64,000 nt of DNA, from contig NZ_JALKFX010000013.1 in assembly GCF_023243045.1 (NCBI RefSeq), forward strand, positions 28,333 through 92,332. The letters are read 5' to 3'. This stretch comes from Frankia sp. AgB32 (lineage in GTDB: Bacteria > Actinomycetota > Actinomycetes > Frankiales > Frankiaceae). Position numbers and translations under genes: made by a program. The notes under the pieces are model-generated. The model was not told where the DNA came from. It ran no database searches and saw only the letters and a list, made by a program, of their open reading frames with translations. Shown here in pieces: positions 17,884 through 26,470 of this stretch. Positions within the stretch are counted from its first letter, which is position 1; each line of letters starts with the position of its first letter.

Positions 17884-18590
17884 GCACGACCACGAGCGGC
17901 GGCTTCTCCGTCCGCGGGAGGGTGGCCATCCTCGTGGCGGCCTCGGTGACGGTTCTCGCGGGCTGTGCCGGTGACGGGCTGCCTGGTGGACTGGCAGCCG
18001 CGACGACACCGCAGGCCGCGGTCACCCGGCAGGTGACGCTGGCCCCGGTCGACCAACGCGGACAGGTGACGAGCGGCTGGAGCGTCGACGAACGTGACGA
18101 CGACCCCGACTCGCCGATCGACTGCGGGGACACCAGCCAGGCGTACCCGTCGCCGGCCGGCGTCAGCGGCGACATCTACTACTGTTCGCCGAGCGCCGCC
18201 GGCGCCGACGCCTGCTGGCCGACGCCCCGGCCCCGCCGGATGCTCTGCCTCCACGACCCGTTCGCCACCACGCTGTCCGCGCTGACGGCGACGGCGCTCG
18301 TCGCCAAGGTCCCCCCGGCGGGCAACCCCGTCCCGCTCGGCCTGCGCCTGGCCGACGGCGACAGGTGCCGGCTGCGTGACGGCGGCGCGTGGGGCTCCCC
18401 GGAGAACCATCCCGACTACGTCGGCTACTACTCCTGCGGCCAGGGGGGCATCGTCTGGGCGCGCCCGGATTCGCCCGCCGGCGGCATCGACAGGACCACC
18501 AGCCGCTGGACCGTCCTGCGTGGCGACGTCACCGGCCCCCTCGCCACCGTTCCCGTCACCGAGGCCTACCTCGTCGCCACCGCCCCCTGA
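17880..18590 (+). CDS. Cysteine-rich lipoprotein, function unknown
   Basis: A 236-residue lipoprotein with lipobox LAGC (Cys29). The mature part has six further Cys (in DCGDT, YYCSPS, DACW, MLCLHD, DRCRLRDG, YYSCGQ) and may form three disulfides. The ATG at 17880 overlaps the stop of the hydrolase remnant (ATGA), so translation was once coupled to it. Loss of the hydrolase may have left this gene weakly translated. No domain recognised. Confidence 0.72.
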   Translation: MSTTTSGGFSVRGRVAILVAASVTVLAGCAGDGLPGGLAAATTPQAAVTRQVTLAPVDQRGQVTSGWSVDERDDDPDSPIDCGDTSQAYPSPAGVSGDIYYCSPSAAGADACWPTPRPRRMLCLHDPFATTLSALTATALVAKVPPAGNPVPLGLRLADGDRCRLRDGGAWGSPENHPDYVGYYSCGQGGIVWARPDSPAGGIDRTTSRWTVLRGDVTGPLATVPVTEAYLVATAP

Positions 18591-18788
18591 GCCGCTGGCC
18601 TCGGGTCCGCCCCCGCCGACACGCCGGCCGGCCTCGTCACGTCCCTGGGTACAGTGATGATGGCTGCCTCCGGGCGCCACGGCGGTGGGGCCCGCCGTAC
18701 CCGAACCGCGGCGGTCGCCGCCAACGGTCCCTGCTTGTGGCGAGTCGCGCCCACACTGGCCGGGGCGCCGCGCAGGTGGGGAGTGTCC

Positions 18789-19265
18789 ATGGCTGACGTC
18801 GGGAAGGCCGTCGAGCCCACCGATCCCGATGTTGATCTGCATGTTCCGGCGCAGCGAAGTGAGCTTCGCCGGGCGCCGGGCCCGCTGCTCGGGATGATCG
18901 CCGCCGGCGGCGCGATCGGCGCCTGCGCCCGGTACGGGCTGGGGCTGGCGTGGCCGCCACCGGCCGGCGCGTTCCCGTGGACGACGTGGGCGGTGAACGT
19001 CTGCGGCTGCGCGGCGATCGGCGTGCTGATGGTGCTGATCGCCGAGATGCGGACCGCGCATCCGCTGGTCCGCCCGTTCCTGGGCACCGGGATCCTCGGC
19101 GGGTTCACCACCTTCTCGACGTATGCGGTGGACGCGGAGCGGCTGCTGGACGCCGGCCGGGCGGGCCTGGCGTTGGCCTACCTGGCGGGCACGATGCTCG
19201 GCGCGCTCGGCGCGGTGTGGGCGGCCGCCACGGCGACGCGGCGGCTCGCGCGGGGGCGGCGATGA
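18789..19265 (+). CDS. crcB: Fluoride channel subunit CrcB/Fluc (first of pair)
   Basis: A 158-residue four-helix membrane protein with the Fluc signature [17 protein letters not shown] and an early [13 protein letters not shown] segment. Fluc exports toxic fluoride. The ATG at 18789 follows GGTGGGGAG; the frame upstream of it is not protein-like. The second crcB follows immediately. Paired genes usually encode the two halves of a dual-topology heterodimer, each in fixed opposite orientation. A fluoride riboswitch is not evident upstream. Confidence 0.9.
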   Translation: MADVGKAVEPTDPDVDLHVPAQRSELRRAPGPLLGMIAAGGAIGACARYGLGLAWPPPAGAFPWTTWAVNVCGCAAIGVLMVLIAEMRTAHPLVRPFLGTGILGGFTTFSTYAVDAERLLDAGRAGLALAYLAGTMLGALGAVWAAATATRRLARGRR

Positions 19266-19302
19266 CTCGTGCGACCGGACGGCCTGCGCGCGGAGCGGGC
19301 CG

Positions 19303-19677
19303 GTGAACTGGCTGCTGGTGATCGCCGGGGCGGTGGTCGGCGCGCCGCTGCGGTATCTGACCGACCGCGCCGTCCAGGCACGCCACGACTCGGTCTTCCC
19401 GTGGGGCACCTTCACGGTCAACGTCGCCGCGACCCTGGTCCTCGGCCTGGTCACCGGCGCGGTGACCGCCGGGGCCGCCTCGCCGCGGGTGGCGCTGCTG
19501 ATCGGGACGGGGTGGTGCGGGGCGCTCAGCACCTGCTCGACGTTCTCCTACGAGACGCTGCGCCTGGCCGAGACCGGCTCCCGGACCCTCGCCCTGCTCA
19601 ACGTGGTGGGCAGCGTGTTCGCCGCGATCGGAGCCGCCACCCTCGGCGTGGCGCTGTCGCGGGCGATCTGGGGCTGA
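19303..19677 (+). CDS. crcB: Fluoride channel subunit CrcB/Fluc (second of pair)
   Basis: A 124-residue membrane protein with four helices and the Fluc motif GTGWCGALSTCSTFSYE, in which the usual GG-TTFST reads GA-STCST, a divergent pore segment. An early AGAVVGAPLRYLTDR matches the family N-terminus. The GTG at 19303 follows GGAGCGGGCC and begins 37 bp after the first crcB. It probably pairs with that subunit as a heterodimer. Confidence 0.87.
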   Translation: MNWLLVIAGAVVGAPLRYLTDRAVQARHDSVFPWGTFTVNVAATLVLGLVTGAVTAGAASPRVALLIGTGWCGALSTCSTFSYETLRLAETGSRTLALLNVVGSVFAAIGAATLGVALSRAIWG

Positions 19678-19802
19678 GGAAACGCGGACGCGGCGGCCGG
19701 CCCGAGCTGGCGTTCCACGGCCCGTTCGCGCTGCCCAGGGTGACCGGAACCATGCGCAGGACCGCGCGAAGGAGGTTCGCGGCACCGCCGAACGGGACAG
19801 GT

Positions 19803-19816
19803 CCTCAGTACTGAGG
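19803..19816. promoter_or_regulatory. Perfect 14-bp palindrome before the methyltransferase
   Basis: CCTCAGTACTGAGG is perfectly self-complementary and ends 17 bp before the methyltransferase start, just upstream of its AAAAGGAG ribosome binding site. It could be an operator, or a small hairpin near the ribosome entry site. Confidence 0.4.
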
Positions 19817-19833
19817 AAAAGGAGCACTGCCTG

Positions 19834-20820
19834 ATGCAGCCGTCCCCGACCAGCGATCACCCCGCGCCCGTCATCGACCGTACCGTTCCGTCCGGGGGCC
19901 GCACGCTCCGGGAGCCACCGTTCGACGGGCCACAGGTGCACCACACGTCGACGCCGGCCGCCGGCCGCCGACCGCCGGCGCGCCACGAAGGCCCGGCCGC
20001 CAGTGAGGCCCGGGTGCTCGCCGTCGTCGACGGTCCGGACACGGCGGACTACACGGACGCAGCCGACTATGTGGCGCACACGGCGACGCTGCGGGGAGTC
20101 GTCCGGCAGCGGCTGGTCACCCGCGCGCTGATCGAGCATCTGCCGCCCGCACCGGCGCGGCTGATCGACATCGGCGGCGGGAACGGCGTGCAGGCGATGG
20201 AGTTCGCCCGGCGGGGATATGACGTGACCGTCTGCGAACCCGACTCGCGGATGCTGGCCGAGGCGCGCCGCGTGCTGGCCGGCGCCCCCGAGTCGGTTCG
20301 CCGCCGCGTCGAACTGGTCCAAGGGGACGGACGGGACGCCGTTCGGCTGGTGGGAACGGGCTGGGACGCCACCTTCTGCCATGGCGTGATCATGTTCGTC
20401 CCGGAGCCCGCGCCCCTGCTGAACGTCCTCGTCGAGCTCACCCGCCCCGGCGGGATCGTCTCCGTGGTCGGCAAGAACGGCCCGGCTCTCGCGTTGCGCG
20501 CGGGACTGCAGAGCCGCTGGCAGGACACCGCGGCGCTGCTCGACGAGCCGGGGTTCACGGCAGCCGCCGGGCCGGGCCGGCAGCCGACGGTGCCGCTACC
20601 GCCCGGCGACGATCCGGCGAACGTCGCCGCGATCCTCACCGCCGCCGGAACGCGCCCGCTCGCCTGGTACGGCATCAGGACCTTCACCGACCATCTCGGC
20701 GACCTCCCACCAGGACCGGACGTCGACACCGTCGTCGACGCCGAATGGGCGGCCGGCGCGCGGGACCCCTACCGCGGGATCGCCCGCCTGATCCACCACG
20801 TCCATCGCCGGACCGAGTAA
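19834..20820 (+). CDS. SAM-dependent methyltransferase, SmtA/CmoM-like
   Basis: A 328-residue protein. After a disordered, Pro-rich N-terminal 60 residues comes a class I fold with motif I LIDIGGGNGVQAMEFARRG (about 109-127), acidic motif VCEPDSRML, and LTRPGGIVSVVGKNG. The C-terminal WYGIRTFTDHLGD resembles the substrate cap of SmtA/CmoM-type enzymes, which modify tRNA carboxymethoxyuridine in Gram-negatives; actinobacterial relatives are uncharacterised. A strong AAAAGGAG precedes the ATG. Confidence 0.82.
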   Translation: MQPSPTSDHPAPVIDRTVPSGGRTLREPPFDGPQVHHTSTPAAGRRPPARHEGPAASEARVLAVVDGPDTADYTDAADYVAHTATLRGVVRQRLVTRALIEHLPPAPARLIDIGGGNGVQAMEFARRGYDVTVCEPDSRMLAEARRVLAGAPESVRRRVELVQGDGRDAVRLVGTGWDATFCHGVIMFVPEPAPLLNVLVELTRPGGIVSVVGKNGPALALRAGLQSRWQDTAALLDEPGFTAAAGPGRQPTVPLPPGDDPANVAAILTAAGTRPLAWYGIRTFTDHLGDLPPGPDVDTVVDAEWAAGARDPYRGIARLIHHVHRRTE

Positions 20821-20865
20821 CGCGGCGGCTGCCTGCGGGTCCGGCCTGCGGCGCGGCCGCACGGG

Positions 20866-21180
20866 TCAGCCGGGTCGCGACCCGGCGGTCAGCGCCGGCG
20901 ACGGTCTCGCGGAGGACAGCCCTCGACGGAGCGCTCGAGTCAACGCACCGCCCAGAGGCGGACCCGTCCCATCGAGGCTGGCTGTTGCCACGTTCTGGCC
21001 GTCAGGGGCGAACGCCACGGCGACAGCGGCCTCGGAGCGGCCGGTCAACGGCCCGCCGGCAGGAAACGGACTCGCGAGATAGCGACGTGCCAAAGCCGGA
21101 CCGTACGGTCCTCGCTCGCGGTCGCCAATGTCAGACCGTCCGGCGACAACGCGACCGACTGCACCGACGAAACGGGATGA
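20866..21180 (-). pseudogene. WD40-repeat protein remnant
   Basis: Read on the minus strand, one frame gives a WD40 blade (QSVALSPDGLTLATASED followed by RTVRLW) that hits a stop shortly after. A second blade follows in the same region (AVAVAFAPDGQNVATASLDG) and degenerates where the terminal Trp-Asp should be. There is no start and no further blades. It is the debris of a multi-repeat beta-propeller protein; a second WD40 remnant lies near 34.5 kb. Confidence 0.72.
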
Positions 21181-21212
21181 TGATCGCGTGGGTCCCCGGA
21201 GCGTCGAACCCC

Positions 21213-21377
21213 TCAGCCGCCGCTGCCGCTTGAGCCTCCGCCACCGCTTGAGCCGCTGCTGCCCGAGCCGTGACCGCCCGAGTCCTGGCTTCCCGATCCG
21301 CTACTACCTGCTCCACTACCCGATCCGCTACCGCCTGAGCCGCCACCCGAACGGCTTCCTCGACCCCACAGTCCCAT
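21213..21377 (-). CDS. 54-residue Gly/Ser-rich protein
   Basis: The ATG at 21377 has an excellent ribosome binding site, AGGAGG with a 6-base gap, on the minus strand. The product begins MGLWGRGSRSGG and continues almost entirely as Gly and Ser with a few Gln, Asp and His, so it is expected to be disordered. It lies downstream of the NarL-type regulator gene on the same strand. The function is unknown; the strong start signal argues that it is expressed. Similar short Gly/Ser tails occur in secreted or phase-separating proteins, but no signal peptide is seen. Confidence 0.55.
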   Translation of the reverse strand: MGLWGRGSRSGGGSGGSGSGSGAGSSGSGSQDSGGHGSGSSGSSGGGGSSGSGG

Positions 21378-21556
21378 GGAAATCCTCCTGCCGACCTCGA
21401 CTGTTTCGCGGGAAAGGCGCGGCGACCTTGGTCGGTACGTCGCGGACCTCCGCCTCGAGACCAGAATCCGCTTCGGATCGAGACGTAACATCAGGGCTGG
21501 CCCTGAATGCCACCTGCCGAGCGTGGATGCCGATCCGGGTGCCGACACCTTCTGTT

Positions 21557-22228
21557 TCAGCCGCGAAACCGCAGGTAGGAGAGCACCGCCAGCACCCGAC
21601 GGTGGTCGTCTGCATCATGCTGCAGGTCGAGCCGGTTGAAGATGCTGCGCACATGAGAGTCCACGGTCTTCTCCGCGAGAACGAGTTGTCGGCGAATGCC
21701 GAGATTGGAACGGCCTTCCGCCATCAGCGCCAGCACCTCGCGTTCACGCTTGCTCAGCCTGTCAAGCTCACCCCGTCGAGACCGCATCATCAGCTCGACG
21801 ATCGCGGGGTCGACCACGTAGCCACCCCGGGCAACGCGGCGCACGGCGTGCACGAAGCCAGCGCTACTGATGCGCTCCTTGAGGAGGTATCCCACGGCTC
21901 GGGCATCGCCGCCGAACACCGCGTCGAGGTAGTCGGACTCAACGTGCTGGGACAGCACCAGCACGGCGACGTCAGGGAAGGTCTCGCGGATCTCGGCCGC
22001 CGCCCGAAGCCCTTCTGTCGTGCAGGTCGGTGGCATCCGGACGTCCACGATGGCGATGGTCGGCCGGATGGCGGCGACGGTGGCCCGGAGGCTGGTCGGA
22101 TCGCCGACCTGCGCCGCCACGTCGAAACCGTTGTCCCGTAACAGGCCGGCCACTGCCGTCCGGATCAGCTCCGCGTCGTCGGCCAGTACGACCCGGATCG
22201 GCGCCTCCGCCGGGGCTTGCACAGTCAT
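21557..22228 (-). CDS. NarL/FixJ-family response regulator
   Basis: A 223-residue regulator. The receiver domain has [11 protein letters not shown] (acidic pocket), phospho-acceptor Asp in AIVDVRMPP, Thr/Ser and LLKERI with the conserved Lys. The C-terminal LuxR-type HTH reads [19 protein letters not shown] then [15 protein letters not shown]. The ATG at 22228 follows GGAAGGAG; a longer in-frame start overlaps the kinase gene and lacks such a site. It partners the histidine kinase immediately upstream. Targets are unknown. Confidence 0.92.
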   Translation of the reverse strand: MTVQAPAEAPIRVVLADDAELIRTAVAGLLRDNGFDVAAQVGDPTSLRATVAAIRPTIAIVDVRMPPTCTTEGLRAAAEIRETFPDVAVLVLSQHVESDYLDAVFGGDARAVGYLLKERISSAGFVHAVRRVARGGYVVDPAIVELMMRSRRGELDRLSKREREVLALMAEGRSNLGIRRQLVLAEKTVDSHVRSIFNRLDLQHDADDHRRVLAVLSYLRFRG

Positions 22229-22313
22229 TGGGCTGTACTCCTTCCGCTCGCCTGCCCGTGGACTGACCATCGTCGGGTTGTCCGACGCCGTCGTGCCGCC
22301 GTGAGGTGCATCG

Positions 22314-24206
22314 TCACGTCGCGTATCCCGCCTCTCGCTCAACGGGCCCCTCCCGTGGTGTCGTGGCCTGTTGAAGAGGGATGATCGCCGTCAGGGACGT
22401 GCCAGCGCCAGGCTCGCTGCGAACGGTCAACGCCCCGTCCAGCGCCGACACACGGTCGCGAAGTCCGAGCAGGCCGGTGCCAGCTTTGTCGTCGGCTCCC
22501 CCGACGCCGTCATCGGTCACCTGGACACGTAGTACCGAGTCGTGACAGCCGACAGTGATCCACACATGGGTCGCCCGCGCGTGCTTCACCGCGTTGGCAA
22601 GCGCCTCCGCCACCACGAAGTAGGCCGTCACTTCCACGGCCGGGCCTGGCCGGACCTCAGGCCGAGTGATCTTTTTCATCGTAACCAGACCCGCGGGGTC
22701 AGGAGACGGCAAATCCGACGTGCAGAGGTGAACATCCAGTGGAGAGCGTTCGGCGAGGCCGCGTATCGCGGGCACCAGTCCTGCATCAGTGAGAATGGCC
22801 GGGTGAATGCCACGGGCGAGCTCTCGCAGCTCGCCTATGGCCGCGTCCAGGCCGGTCGCGCAGTCGGCGAGCAAGTCCGCGGATCGGGCGTCGCCCGTGC
22901 TGTCCAGACGCTGCCGTGCCCGCCGCAAGCCCACCGCGACGGCCACCAGGCTTTGCTGCGCACCGTCGTGCAGGTCGCGCTCCAGCTGGCGGCGCGCGGC
23001 GTCGGCCGCGGCGACGATCCGCCCACGTGACGCCCGCACCTCGGCCAGTCGCGCGTGCACCTCGGCGGCCAACCGCTGGTTCTCCAGCGCCAGCCCCGCG
23101 GCCGCCGTCACCGCGTCCAGCAGGTGGGCGTCCTCCCGCAGCGCCGGGTCGTGCAGCAACGCGGCAACCCGGTGGCCACCGCGCTCGACGAGTCGGACAC
23201 AGCGATCGGAGGTCACCGCCGGAAGCTCCAACGGCCGGCCCTCGCCGTCCACGAACGTCTCCGCCTCGGAATGCCAGTAACCGACCTGCAGCGCCGGGTC
23301 ACCCAACGCCCGTGCCAGCTCCGCCCGCAGCCCGGCCGCGGACACCGGCTCCCGCAGCCGAACGAGCAGGCTTCCCACAGCGGAGCGCCCCAGCCGCACG
23401 CGCAGCACCCCGGCGAGGAACCCCAACGGCAACATGCAGAACGCCAGCCAGTACACCCAGAGCAACGTCGACCGCCACGGCTGGCCCGGACCGAGCAACC
23501 CGCCGACGGACGTGGCCGCGCCTCCCAGCAGGCCGGCGAGGAAGACCGGAGCGAGTACCCGACGCAGTGGCCGGCCGGCGCTCATCCATCTGCGGACCAG
23601 CACCACCAGCACGCCCGCGGCCACGACCGCGGAGAGTATGCCGACGGCGCGGTCGAGCAGCCCGCTGAGCCGCTCACTGTCCGCCAGCAGCAGCAGGTTG
23701 CGCCGTGGAATCGCGAGCCTCTCGTTGTTGGTGAACAGCGCTCTGATCGGAGCGAGCACGAACACGCCACCGTAGGCCGCCCCGACCAGCCATCCCTCCG
23801 TCTGCGAGGCCAGCCGGCCGTACGGGAACGCCAACACCAGATGAGCCAGAAATCCACTCGACGCCCGGGCGAACAGCAGGCCGGTGGTGTGGACCCACGG
23901 AGTGGTAGATAACTGGAGATCCTCGAAAAAAAGGCCGATACCGGCCAGGACGACGAGAAGCGCGACGGGGTTTTCCGGACGACGCGTATGCGCCACCACG
24001 CCGGCGACGAGAAAGAGGAGCCCGCCGATGCAGTTCGCCGCCGTGTCGGCGAGCGGGTGATAGTGCTGGTCGACCTTGAACGTCAGCGCGGCCACCGCGA
24101 GCGGCACGCCCAGTCCGACCGCGAGCCACACAGGTGAGACCTGGCGTGGGATACCACGGCGTCCACGATGCCAGCCGGTCCCGACCGCGATTCCTTCGAC
24201 GCTCAT
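22314..24206 (-). CDS. NarL-type sensor histidine kinase, membrane
   Basis: A 630-residue kinase. The N-terminal 300 residues hold about eight membrane helices. A roughly 130-residue GAF-like cytoplasmic region follows, then the HisKA_3 phospho-acceptor in [20 protein letters not shown] and an HATPase_c domain with the N-box in [13 protein letters not shown] and G-boxes DDGVGGAD and [11 protein letters not shown]. It should sense an envelope or membrane signal and phosphorylate the regulator encoded 85 bp downstream. The architecture matches many orphan actinobacterial sensors. The start at 24206 is ATG. Confidence 0.92.
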   Translation of the reverse strand: MSVEGIAVGTGWHRGRRGIPRQVSPVWLAVGLGVPLAVAALTFKVDQHYHPLADTAANCIGGLLFLVAGVVAHTRRPENPVALLVVLAGIGLFFEDLQLSTTPWVHTTGLLFARASSGFLAHLVLAFPYGRLASQTEGWLVGAAYGGVFVLAPIRALFTNNERLAIPRRNLLLLADSERLSGLLDRAVGILSAVVAAGVLVVLVRRWMSAGRPLRRVLAPVFLAGLLGGAATSVGGLLGPGQPWRSTLLWVYWLAFCMLPLGFLAGVLRVRLGRSAVGSLLVRLREPVSAAGLRAELARALGDPALQVGYWHSEAETFVDGEGRPLELPAVTSDRCVRLVERGGHRVAALLHDPALREDAHLLDAVTAAAGLALENQRLAAEVHARLAEVRASRGRIVAAADAARRQLERDLHDGAQQSLVAVAVGLRRARQRLDSTGDARSADLLADCATGLDAAIGELRELARGIHPAILTDAGLVPAIRGLAERSPLDVHLCTSDLPSPDPAGLVTMKKITRPEVRPGPAVEVTAYFVVAEALANAVKHARATHVWITVGCHDSVLRVQVTDDGVGGADDKAGTGLLGLRDRVSALDGALTVRSEPGAGTSLTAIIPLQQATTPREGPVEREAGYAT

Positions 24207-24605
24207 TCCTCGGACATTCGCATCGCTCCGAGCGGGCTGTCAACGGATCTGTGCGTTCCTCGACGTTCATGTCGGGAACCCGGTTTGACGACGACCTGAC
24301 CGGCGAGTGGGCCGGCCCGTCGCGGCCGGTCAGAGTATGTCGGACCAGCGCGGGCGGGCGGCTCCGACTGCCGGCGAATCACTGACCACGGGCGAGGCTG
24401 ACCGCGAGCCGCCGCGGAGGTCGCCATCCGGCTGTTCAGGGTCAGCCCTGATGCCATTCCCACCCGAGAGCGGCACGCTGACTCCGTGCGGAAGCGTCGA
24501 CGCCCGGCGTATGCGGGCGTCGACGGGCCCGACGATGTCCGGGTGCTGTCGCCGCGGTGGGCAGGACGGACTGGCTTGCTCTCATTTTCGTCCGGAAGGT
24601 GATGT
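24207..24605. other. Non-coding stretch, nothing recognised
   Basis: About 400 bases upstream of the kinase. Open frames on both strands lack ribosome binding sites and family motifs. It must contain the kinase promoter. No strong dyad was noted. Confidence 0.4.
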
Positions 24606-24776
24606 ATGGGACTTTCTCGCAGACAGGTCCTGGGAGCCGCGTCCGCGGCGACGGCGGGAGCTTTCATCCCGGCGACGGGCTCCGCAGCGATGGCCGCGAC
24701 GGCGACACGGATCGGCACGACGGTCTCCTCACCGACCATTCTTGGAGGCGGCCCCTCAAGCACCCGTTCTATGTAG
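24606..24776 (+). pseudogene. Orphan Tat signal peptide (truncated exported protein)
   Basis: An ATG after GGAAGGTG starts a 56-residue frame with a textbook twin-arginine leader: LSRRQVLGAASAATAGAF followed by an ALA-type cleavage region. The frame stops about 25 residues after the predicted cleavage site, with no room for a folded domain. It looks like the leader of a lost Tat substrate; downstream frames (to about 25 kb) show no recognisable continuation. It could instead be a short exported peptide. Confidence 0.5.
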
Positions 24777-25108
24777 CCTTCGCGGCCGGCGGCAGCGATG
24801 GCGGAGCGACTCCAAACCACCCCTCTGAGCGGCATCCGTGGCGCCGCTCGATGCAAACACGCCCACGCCCACGAGTATCCGTTCGCGAACTACTACGGAA
24901 CGTTCCGGGCCACGGGTCACGAGTCGCGCACCGCCGTATGCTGCTCCTCGACCTCGCCAGGCGGAAACACCCAGCGGGAGGCCCCGTCCATCAACCACTG
25001 TGGAGGCTGGCCTCCTCCGCGCCCGTGCTGTGCCTCAGGCCAGGGTCGCGATGAGTCCGAACGTTCGGAGCACTGGTCGGGCGGTTGCTGGAGACGAAAG
25101 GGGTTCAG
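24777..25108. other. Non-coding stretch after the Tat leader
   Basis: About 330 bases. It may be the decayed body of the Tat-exported protein, but I could not recognise a family in any frame. Confidence 0.35.
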
Positions 25109-25396
25109 ATGGTGATCGTCGCGGGTCAGCTCGTCGTCGACCCTGCCCAGCGGGAGAGCTATCTCGTCGGCTGCGTCAACGTCGTGGAACAGGCGCGCCG
25201 CGCGCCGGGCTGCCTCGACTTCGCGATCAGCGCCGACCTGGTGGACCCGGGACGGATCAACATCTTCGAACGGTGGGAGAGCCAGGAGGCCGTCGAGGCA
25301 TTCCGGGGCAGCGGCCCGAGCGACGAGCAGAGCGCGGCGATCTCCGCGGCGTCCGTGGCTGAGTACGACGTCGCGGATGCCCGCGCGCTGACCTGA
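25109..25396 (+). CDS. Antibiotic biosynthesis monooxygenase (ABM)-domain protein
   Basis: A 95-residue dimeric alpha/beta-barrel-type protein. VIVAGQLVVDPAQRESYL, then EQARRAPGCLDFAIS and INIFERWESQEAVEAF, follow the ABM family pattern. Members include cofactor-free monooxygenases and heme-degrading enzymes, but most are uncharacterised. ATG 25109 follows AAAGGGG; an in-frame start eight codons earlier is possible. It stands alone upstream of the MerR-ABC cassette and probably has its own promoter. Confidence 0.82.
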   Translation: MVIVAGQLVVDPAQRESYLVGCVNVVEQARRAPGCLDFAISADLVDPGRINIFERWESQEAVEAFRGSGPSDEQSAAISAASVAEYDVADARALT

Positions 25397-25482
25397 CGCG
25401 GCAGCCGGTCACCCGCCCTCGGGCAGGCGAGCCGGCGCCGCCGCCGGAACTACCCATACCCGCCACATCCCGAGCTTGACCT

Positions 25483-25495
25483 TGACCCTGGGTCA
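25483..25495. promoter_or_regulatory. MerR-type operator/promoter of the drug exporter
   Basis: TGACCC-T-GGGTCA, perfect 6-bp arms, 18 bp before the ABC ATPase start, preceded by TTGACC. This is the arrangement of MerR-activated promoters, where the regulator binds between the -35 and -10 elements. The regulator is encoded at the end of the same operon. Confidence 0.65.
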
Positions 25496-25513
25496 GGGTT
25501 CCAGCATGGGGGC

Positions 25514-26470
25514 ATGACCACTACCGACCCCGCGATCGAGGTTGCCGGGCTCACCAAGTCCTACGGCGAGCACGCCGTGCTGGACGGCGTCGACCTGACC
25601 GTGCCGGAAGGCACCGTCTACGCGCTGCTCGGGCCGAACGGCGCCGGCAAGACGACCTTCGTCAACATCCTTTCCACCCTGCTGACCCCGGACGACGGCG
25701 TGATCCGCGTGGCCGGCTTCGACGTGCGGCGCGAGCCGGCCGGGGTGCGCGCCGCGATCGGCGTGACCGGGCAGTTCTCGGCGATCGACGAACTGCTCAC
25801 CGGCCGCGAGAACCTGCGGCTGATGGCCGACCTGGCGCACCTCGACCGGTCGACCGCCGCCACCGCCGTGACCGTCCTGCTGGAGCGCTTCGACCTCGTC
25901 GACGCGGCCGACCGGCGGGCGCGGACCTACTCGGGGGGCATGAAACGGCGTCTGGATCTGGCCATGACACTCATCGCCCGACCCCGCGTGATCTTTCTCG
26001 ACGAGCCGACGGCGGGTCTCGACCCACGTAGCCGTCGCGACCTGTGGGCGATCGTGCGCGAACTGGTCGCGGATGGCGTGACGGTGCTGCTGACGACGCA
26101 GTACCTCGAGGAGGCCGACCAGCTGGCCGACCGGATCGGGGTCCTCGACGGCGGCCGCCTGGTCGCCGAGGGCACGGCCGCCGAGCTGAAGCGGCGGGTA
26201 CCCGGCGGGCAGGTGTTGGTCCGGTTCACCGACGCCGCGGCGCTGGCCGCGGCAGCGGCGGTACACCCGGGGGCCAGCGCCGACGCCGAGGCGCTCACCC
26301 TGCGGGTGCCGGGTGACAGTGGCATCGCCGGGCTGCGCCGCGTCCTTGACGGCCTCGACGACGACGGCGTCGCCGGTCTGACGGTCGCCTCCGCCGACCT
26401 CGACGACGTGTTCCTCGCGCTCACCGGCCGCGCGGCCGCAGCGCCGACCTCCCTGGAGATCCAAGCATGA
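25514..26470 (+). CDS. DrrA-type ABC drug exporter ATPase
   Basis: A 318-residue ATPase. It has Walker A GPNGAGKTTFVN, the Q-loop GVTGQFSAIDELLTGRENL, the signature YSGGMKRRLDLA, Walker B VIFLDEPTAGLDPRSR and the H-loop region LTTQYLEEADQL. This is the daunorubicin-resistance (DrrA) subfamily, which drives efflux of hydrophobic drugs, and it has the usual C-terminal domain. It is first in a three-gene operon with a permease and a MerR regulator; its stop overlaps the permease ATG (ATGA). Confidence 0.92.
   Translation: MTTTDPAIEVAGLTKSYGEHAVLDGVDLTVPEGTVYALLGPNGAGKTTFVNILSTLLTPDDGVIRVAGFDVRREPAGVRAAIGVTGQFSAIDELLTGRENLRLMADLAHLDRSTAATAVTVLLERFDLVDAADRRARTYSGGMKRRLDLAMTLIARPRVIFLDEPTAGLDPRSRRDLWAIVRELVADGVTVLLTTQYLEEADQLADRIGVLDGGRLVAEGTAAELKRRVPGGQVLVRFTDAAALAAAAAVHPGASADAEALTLRVPGDSGIAGLRRVLDGLDDDGVAGLTVASADLDDVFLALTGRAAAAPTSLEIQA

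Noticed and set aside
18591..18788. Possible fluoride riboswitch before the crcB pair (TGATGATGG and a later AACCGC)
   Set aside because: The elements occur in the wrong order and spacing for the crcB motif, and no pseudoknot pairing was found by eye. A covariance-model search would settle it.
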